The notes below the pieces were generated by a model. That model worked only from the letters and a program-made list of their open reading frames with translations, ran no database searches and was not told the DNA's origin. DNA of 10,360 bases. It comes from Bacteroidaceae bacterium (GTDB taxonomy: Bacteria > Bacteroidota > Bacteroidia > Bacteroidales > Bacteroidaceae). Of this stretch, positions 6,946 to 10,360 are shown one piece after another. Numbering within the stretch: the first letter of the stretch is position 1; each line of letters begins with the position of its first letter. Both the position numbers and the translations under genes were made by a program. The DNA is taken from positions 1 through 10,360 of the forward strand of contig JAEDNQ010000077.1 of NCBI GenBank assembly GCA_016302435.1, read 5' to 3'.

Positions 6946-8505
6946 TCAGAATAGCGGTGGTGTAGAACATGCGTTTGGGGCTCGGATGCGGATATGGTGT
7001 GCGACGGTAGGTGCTATGCAGTCTATCGTCACTTCTTTCTCCACCTTCTCGGGTTGAATGGTGAAGCCGAAGAAGATGAGAGGGAACTCGAAGAATGACT
7101 CGCGTTGAGGTTTGCTCGTGTGTCGGTCTTCGTTGACGAGGTTCCATCCTGGCGACACTTGTATGATGATGTCTCCCGAACATTTGGGATTGAAGCCGTT
7201 GCGAATGTTGCTTATGCCTGGTGTCCAGGCTCCCTGAGTGATGCGCTGGGCTGTGAAGACGTCTTTAACTCCGCTGAATTGAAAGAGAAAGTCTTCGCTG
7301 TGCCCCATCACTTCAGCCAGCTTGAGCTGTTTCTGTTCGAGGAGCTTGTGGTTGATGTATAGTTGGTTGGAGAAGTAGCTCTGTATGTACTGGCCGTTTC
7401 CATACATGGCGCAGAGGTACATGTTGAGGAGAGTGGCGCAGCGGTTGATGAAGAAGTTGCCTGTGGGGATGCGGTATTGCGACATCTCGTCCGACTTCTC
7501 TATCTCGTCGTAGCCTGTGGAGGTGACGTATATGAGCGTCTTGTCGAGTCCTACTACGGCATCTATCTTCTTGAGCAGGATTTCTAACTCCTGGTCTAAC
7601 CGTTTGTATGTGTCTTGCAGCTCGAGAGTTGCTCCTGCACCGTTAGACAGATTGCTGTGGCCTGCATAGTAGCATACGGAGAGAAAGTCGGTCACGTCGT
7701 CGAGACCAGCATTTCCGCTTTCTATGCAGCTTCTGGCAGCCTTGTTGACCTCGGCGTTGATGAGGGCGGAGGTCTTGAATGAGGTGTAGCGGCTGGTGCC
7801 CGCAAACTTATGGGCGAAGGAGTTTTGCGAGGTTGTCAGATAGTAGTTGTACGAACCTGAATATTTGTTTTCAGGTTTCCACACAACGTTCTGAAGGTTA
7901 GAGAGGACTCCTGAGTCGATGTATCTGAACCATGAGGGTCCTGCTCCATAGTATGATGTTCCAGCCCACCGTCCGCTTTCGTTGTCAATCCACATGGCCC
8001 AGTCGGCAGCGTGGCCTGCAGCAAGCACAGCTGCCTCGCGGAATGGTGCTACGCTGTAGACGAGGGCTTTACCCTTCGTGGCGTATTTGAGTTCGTCACC
8101 GATGGTGCTGACGAGGAGGTTTTTGGGCGACGAGCAGTCGTAGGTGTTGACTCCCTTATATTGGCTGTCGTCCACACAGAAGTTTGTGTGGAGATCCGTT
8201 CGGCTCATCCATTCCTCGGCTATGATGCCGTGGGTATAAGGGACTGTGCCCGTTATGATGCTTGCTATGGCCGATGCCCTGTCGGCAGGTGTGTGCAGGT
8301 ATTTCACGTTTGAGCACACTTTGCCTTTTTCGAGCAGGAGTTTGAATCCGCCCTCGCCGTATAGCGGCATAAAGGCATTGAGATAGTCGGTGCGCAGCTG
8401 GTCAATGGTGATACCTACAACGAGGCGTGGCACATTGGTGTTTTGTGCCATGGCTCCAGCTATAGAGGCTGATATGAAGAATGTTGTAAGTAACTGCTTT
8501 TTCAT
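6946..8505 (-). CDS. Secreted PafA-like protein, probable catalytically inactive phosphatase
   Basis: A 519-aa member of the PafA/nucleotide pyrophosphatase (alkaline phosphatase) superfamily. Residues 1-20 form a signal peptide ending AMA before Gln21, so it should be periplasmic. Family landmarks run in order: LVVGITIDQLRTDYL (28-42), YGEGGFK (49-55), TGTVPYTHGI (85-94), AGHAADWAMW (163-172), DDVTDFLSV (269-277), RIPTGNFF (345-352), SGDIIIQVSPGW (443-454) and DCIAPTVAHHIRIRAP (495-510). Compared from memory with Elizabethkingia PafA, only the first zinc ligand (Asp38, here Asp35) is kept. The nucleophile Thr79 is Arg76, Asp305 is His283, His309 is Ser287, Asp352-His353 are Thr330-Gly331, and His486 is Ser464. 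The segments around the nucleophile and around Asp305/His309 align without gaps. The frame extends upstream to a GTG at 8592 overlapping the lnb stop, but the signal peptide fixes the start at 8505. It is second in the lnb-secA operon. The family is sure; its function is unknown. Confidence 0.88.
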   Translation of the reverse strand: MKKQLLTTFFISASIAGAMAQNTNVPRLVVGITIDQLRTDYLNAFMPLYGEGGFKLLLEKGKVCSNVKYLHTPADRASAIASIITGTVPYTHGIIAEEWMSRTDLHTNFCVDDSQYKGVNTYDCSSPKNLLVSTIGDELKYATKGKALVYSVAPFREAAVLAAGHAADWAMWIDNESGRWAGTSYYGAGPSWFRYIDSGVLSNLQNVVWKPENKYSGSYNYYLTTSQNSFAHKFAGTSRYTSFKTSALINAEVNKAARSCIESGNAGLDDVTDFLSVCYYAGHSNLSNGAGATLELQDTYKRLDQELEILLKKIDAVVGLDKTLIYVTSTGYDEIEKSDEMSQYRIPTGNFFINRCATLLNMYLCAMYGNGQYIQSYFSNQLYINHKLLEQKQLKLAEVMGHSEDFLFQFSGVKDVFTAQRITQGAWTPGISNIRNGFNPKCSGDIIIQVSPGWNLVNEDRHTSKPQRESFFEFPLIFFGFTIQPEKVEKEVTIDCIAPTVAHHIRIRAPNACSTPPLF

Positions 8506-8588
8506 CAGTTGATATGATGCTATGTGAGTGAAACTTCTATTTGTCTTTTTGGGGTGGAGCAGGTTAATACATTGCTCGGGGCGATGCC

Positions 8589-9881
8589 TCACCTCTTTTT
8601 GGCCGCCTTATCCTTTCCACCGTGGTAGGCGAAGTGTCCTTGCACGCCGGCGCGTAGTAAGAGTATGCCTATGGCGAGATACATGGCCAAGTCGAACCTT
8701 TGCTTGCAGAAGATCATTGTTGCTATGAAGGCCATGGTGACTGCCATGTTGGCGTAGGCCAGTTTGTTTCTTTGTCCCCTCTTGTGGCAGCGGCATATCC
8801 ATACGGCATAGGCTATGGCCAGCGGATTGAAGATGATGACAAGCCAGTTGCTGTCTACCCCTGGGTGGGATGAGAAGAAAAAGAGGAATGTTATCAGTAT
8901 GCCGACAATGCCCTGGATGCTATGGACGATGACGTCGAGCCACCACCATTGGACCTTCTTCTTGAACTCTATCTGCGACAAAGCCATCAGCCCTAAGAGG
9001 AGAATGGTGAACACTCCAATGGGTGCGAGGTACAGTGGAGTAGCTGCTTCAGCAGGTCGCCTGTCTGGCAGAATGGTTGTTGTGGACGTTATGTAAGGTC
9101 TCTTATGACCATCAGCGTCTTGTATATATGAGTCATTGAAACCCTTGAACAGCAGCGGAGGCATGGACATGAGAGTCAGAGGGTCTCCCTTTTGGTCTAT
9201 CTCCTGTCCGAGTATCATGTCGAGTCCGAAGCTTACCCAAGGAGAGTCGCTGACAGACATCCTTATTATGTCTCTGATTGTGAGGTTATGGATGTCGTAT
9301 TTCACATTCTCTTCCAGTTGGTAATGAGCCTTTCCGTCGATAGCCTTGTCTATGGCCTTCCTTGCCCTCACCGTACAGTTGTCATAGAGCCACACATAGC
9401 GGTACTGCTGATTTTCGGGCTTCAGATTCTCAGAGAGAATGCTAAGGAGCTTTACTTTCTCCTCGTATGTCAGATTGAGCACTTGTTCTTTGACGCAGTT
9501 GCCCATGCATTCGTAGCGGTAGATGAAGTGGCTGTAAGGTTCGGCTTCGAGCAGATAGTCTGTCATGCCTACTACGAACTTCATTACGAACCAGTCCTCG
9601 TTGTAGTTAAAGCAGCCGTAGTTGAGCACTATGTCCTGCTGCAGCGTGTAGTTATGCACACGGAGAGCTGTATGTCCAAATCTGGCATAGAGGTCGTTGC
9701 CTGAACCACACGTGATGAGCGATACATCAACAGAGTCACGGGCAACAAACTGCCTTGATGTTCCGTTGTTGCCTGCATCCCATTCCTGTGCCTTTGCTAC
9801 ATGACATAAGAATGTCAAAATGATTACTGCTATGTATGTGAATATACTTTTTATTAGTGTATGTCTTGCTGATTGTGCCAT
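8589..9881 (-). CDS. lnb: Lipoprotein N-acyltransferase of the Bacteroides Lnb type (formerly DUF4105)
   Basis: A 430-aa membrane protein with the two-part layout of Bacteroides Lnb: an N-terminal signal or anchor helix (about 9-29), a periplasmic domain (about 30-280), then five predicted helices (about 283-303, 318-337, 343-362, 377-393, 397-412) and a basic cytoplasmic tail (KDKAAKKR). Hallmarks of the periplasmic domain are VSLITCGSGNDLYARFGHTALRV (split here as VSLITCGSGN 53-62 and DLYARFGHTALRV 63-75) and WLYDNCTVRARKAID (164-178), giving His70 and Cys169 as likely catalytic residues (inferred). From memory, the family was renamed after a Bacteroides protein was shown to add the N-terminal acyl chain to lipoproteins, a job done by the unrelated Lnt in Proteobacteria. 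The ATG at 9881 is the only Met before the first helix. It is the first gene of the operon with the PafA-like gene (83-nt gap) and secA. A -7 element lies only 8 bases upstream of the start. Confidence 0.85.
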   Translation of the reverse strand: MAQSARHTLIKSIFTYIAVIILTFLCHVAKAQEWDAGNNGTSRQFVARDSVDVSLITCGSGNDLYARFGHTALRVHNYTLQQDIVLNYGCFNYNEDWFVMKFVVGMTDYLLEAEPYSHFIYRYECMGNCVKEQVLNLTYEEKVKLLSILSENLKPENQQYRYVWLYDNCTVRARKAIDKAIDGKAHYQLEENVKYDIHNLTIRDIIRMSVSDSPWVSFGLDMILGQEIDQKGDPLTLMSMPPLLFKGFNDSYIQDADGHKRPYITSTTTILPDRRPAEAATPLYLAPIGVFTILLLGLMALSQIEFKKKVQWWWLDVIVHSIQGIVGILITFLFFFSSHPGVDSNWLVIIFNPLAIAYAVWICRCHKRGQRNKLAYANMAVTMAFIATMIFCKQRFDLAMYLAIGILLLRAGVQGHFAYHGGKDKAAKKR

Positions 9882-9889
9882 ATATTGTG

Positions 9890-9897
9890 CAAAGATA
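9890..9897 (-). promoter_or_regulatory. Possible -7 element immediately upstream of lnb
   Basis: TATCTTTG on the minus strand, followed by CAC, is a perfect TAnnTTTG match. No TTG/TTTG is found 19-21 nt upstream (that position reads CAT on the plus strand instead of CAA), so this is half a promoter. If used, transcription would begin only a few bases before the lnb ATG, giving a nearly leaderless mRNA. Confidence 0.45.
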
Positions 9898-10152
9898 CAA
9901 AAAATACATGTATCGCATGCTATTCCGACGCTATAATCTATGTTTTTTGCAAAAAGTTAGTGTTGTGACTACCTTTTTGGTATGTCGAGGTGCTTTTATG
10001 AAGTGTTTTTGGTGCGTATTGTTCATGTCCGTCCCCAGATGACAAGCCCTGTTCCTTGCAAGATGAAAAACAGTTGGTAGAAGAACCAACAGTCCAGCAA
10101 CAAATATGAGCACTGTGTGAGCCAGCGTCATGCCAGCGGGAACAGCACTCAT

Positions 10153-10182
10153 AAAAAAATTGCTTATCTCACGACAAGCAAT
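10153..10182 (-). terminator. Intrinsic terminator or attenuator upstream of lnb
   Basis: On the minus strand ATTGCTTGTC (10182-10173) pairs with GATAAGCAAT (10168-10159) around a GTGA tetraloop, a 10-bp stem with one G-U pair, followed directly by a run of seven T. This is a textbook intrinsic terminator, placed only about 70 nt after a strong promoter. Confidence 0.85.
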
Positions 10183-10222
10183 CTTTACTAACCTTAAAAT
10201 AAATCTAATACCATGAAAAACA
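10153..10222 (-). ncRNA. Candidate short RNA or attenuated leader ahead of lnb
   Basis: Defined by a consensus promoter ending at 10228 (minus strand) and an intrinsic terminator ending at about 10153, giving a transcript of about 70 nt. It contains a possible six-codon frame, ATG GTA TTA GAT TTA TTT TAA (MVLDLF), just before the terminator stem. It may be an independent small RNA, or the leader of the lnb-secA operon with premature termination, since the next gene on the same strand is lnb, 270 bases further on. No family is recognised. Confidence 0.5.
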
Positions 10223-10227
10223 CGGTG

Positions 10228-10259
10228 CAAAGATATATGTTTATTTTGAACAAAACAAA
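10228..10259 (-). promoter_or_regulatory. Strong Bacteroidota-type promoter upstream of the lnb operon
   Basis: On the minus strand, TTTG (10259-10256), exactly 20 nt, then TATCTTTG (10235-10228) followed by CACCG. Both elements match the consensus fully. Initiation is expected near 10222. It is the best promoter on this strand upstream of lnb, but the terminator at 10182-10153 lies in its path. Confidence 0.8.
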
Positions 10260-10360
10260 TGTTTTCGAGGAAAAATATCGGTATTTAACCATCTTTAACT
10301 GATAAAGTTGCCGTATTTGCATTTGGAAGCACATTTTGCCATATACTCTCTCTTCATCCA

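Larger units (their letters stand above)
9898..10360. other. Upstream region of the lnb operon without a convincing protein gene
   Basis: It holds a strong minus-strand promoter and a short promoter-terminator unit (listed separately). Between them and lnb lies an open frame on the minus strand, at most 73 codons if started at 10152, with one hydrophobic helix and no recognisable family. A second weak hairpin, GTTGGT-TCTTCT-ACCAAC followed by TGTTTTTC on the minus strand, is at about 10058-10092. To the right of the promoter there is an AT-rich stretch with a small inverted repeat CTTTA-ACTGA-TAAAG near 10294-10308 and nothing else I can identify before the window ends. Confidence 0.6.

Noticed and set aside
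8506..8592. GTG start for the PafA-like gene overlapping the lnb stop (29 extra residues)
   Set aside because: It would bury a clear signal peptide beginning MKKQLL behind a polar extension; the ATG at 8505 is far more likely.
9192..9704. 170-codon plus-strand frame opposite lnb
   Set aside because: It is antisense to the conserved periplasmic domain of Lnb and has no start context or family resemblance.
10153..10230. Upstream extension of the small ORF to an ATG at 10230
   Set aside because: That ATG lies inside the -7 element of the promoter and would not be in the transcript.
1..10360. Insertion sequence, prophage, CRISPR array or tRNA
   Set aside because: No transposase or integrase gene, no terminal inverted repeats with target duplication, no regularly spaced repeat-spacer array (the 43-bp units are contiguous), and no tRNA-like cloverleaf seen.

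Overview
The window looks like a chromosomal segment of a Bacteroidales bacterium, most likely Prevotella or a close relative. The evidence is a long Bacteroidota-type SecA (1067 aa), a PafA-superfamily protein, an Lnb-type (formerly DUF4105) membrane protein, starts without Shine-Dalgarno sequences in A-rich leaders, and several promoters of the Bacteroidota form TTTG/TTG - 19-20 nt - TAnnTTTG. The species is an inference. I see no mobile element, CRISPR array, tRNA or rRNA.

Layout. On the left, a ten-helix EamA/DMT transporter (5-931, minus) and an HtrA/Deg periplasmic protease (1474-2997, plus) are divergent. The 542-base spacer between them carries one good promoter for each and a cluster of five TGTTAA direct repeats just upstream of the htrA promoter. 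From 2998 to 3587 there is no convincing protein gene. That stretch holds a stem-loop after htrA, a strong promoter, about 310 nt of apparently structured RNA ending in a strong intrinsic terminator, then a 43-bp tandem repeat built from half of the secA terminator, and that terminator itself.

The right two thirds is a probable three-gene minus-strand operon, read from right to left: lnb (lipoprotein N-acyltransferase, 9881-8589), a secreted PafA-like protein that has lost nearly all catalytic metal ligands (8505-6946), and secA (6791-3588). No promoter is visible inside the operon, and the terminator after secA closes it. SecA drives export of precursors, including lipoproteins, across the inner membrane, and Lnb adds the N-acyl chain to lipoproteins, so the operon reads as an envelope-protein export and maturation unit. 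The role of the pseudo-phosphatase is unknown.

Upstream of lnb (9882-10360) there is no convincing protein gene. A near-perfect minus-strand promoter lies about 70 nt ahead of a textbook intrinsic terminator, which suggests a very short RNA or an attenuated leader in front of the operon.

Most notable points: the inactive-looking PafA homologue between lnb and secA, the unidentified structured RNA downstream of htrA, the short promoter-terminator unit ahead of the operon, and the repeated half-terminator after secA.
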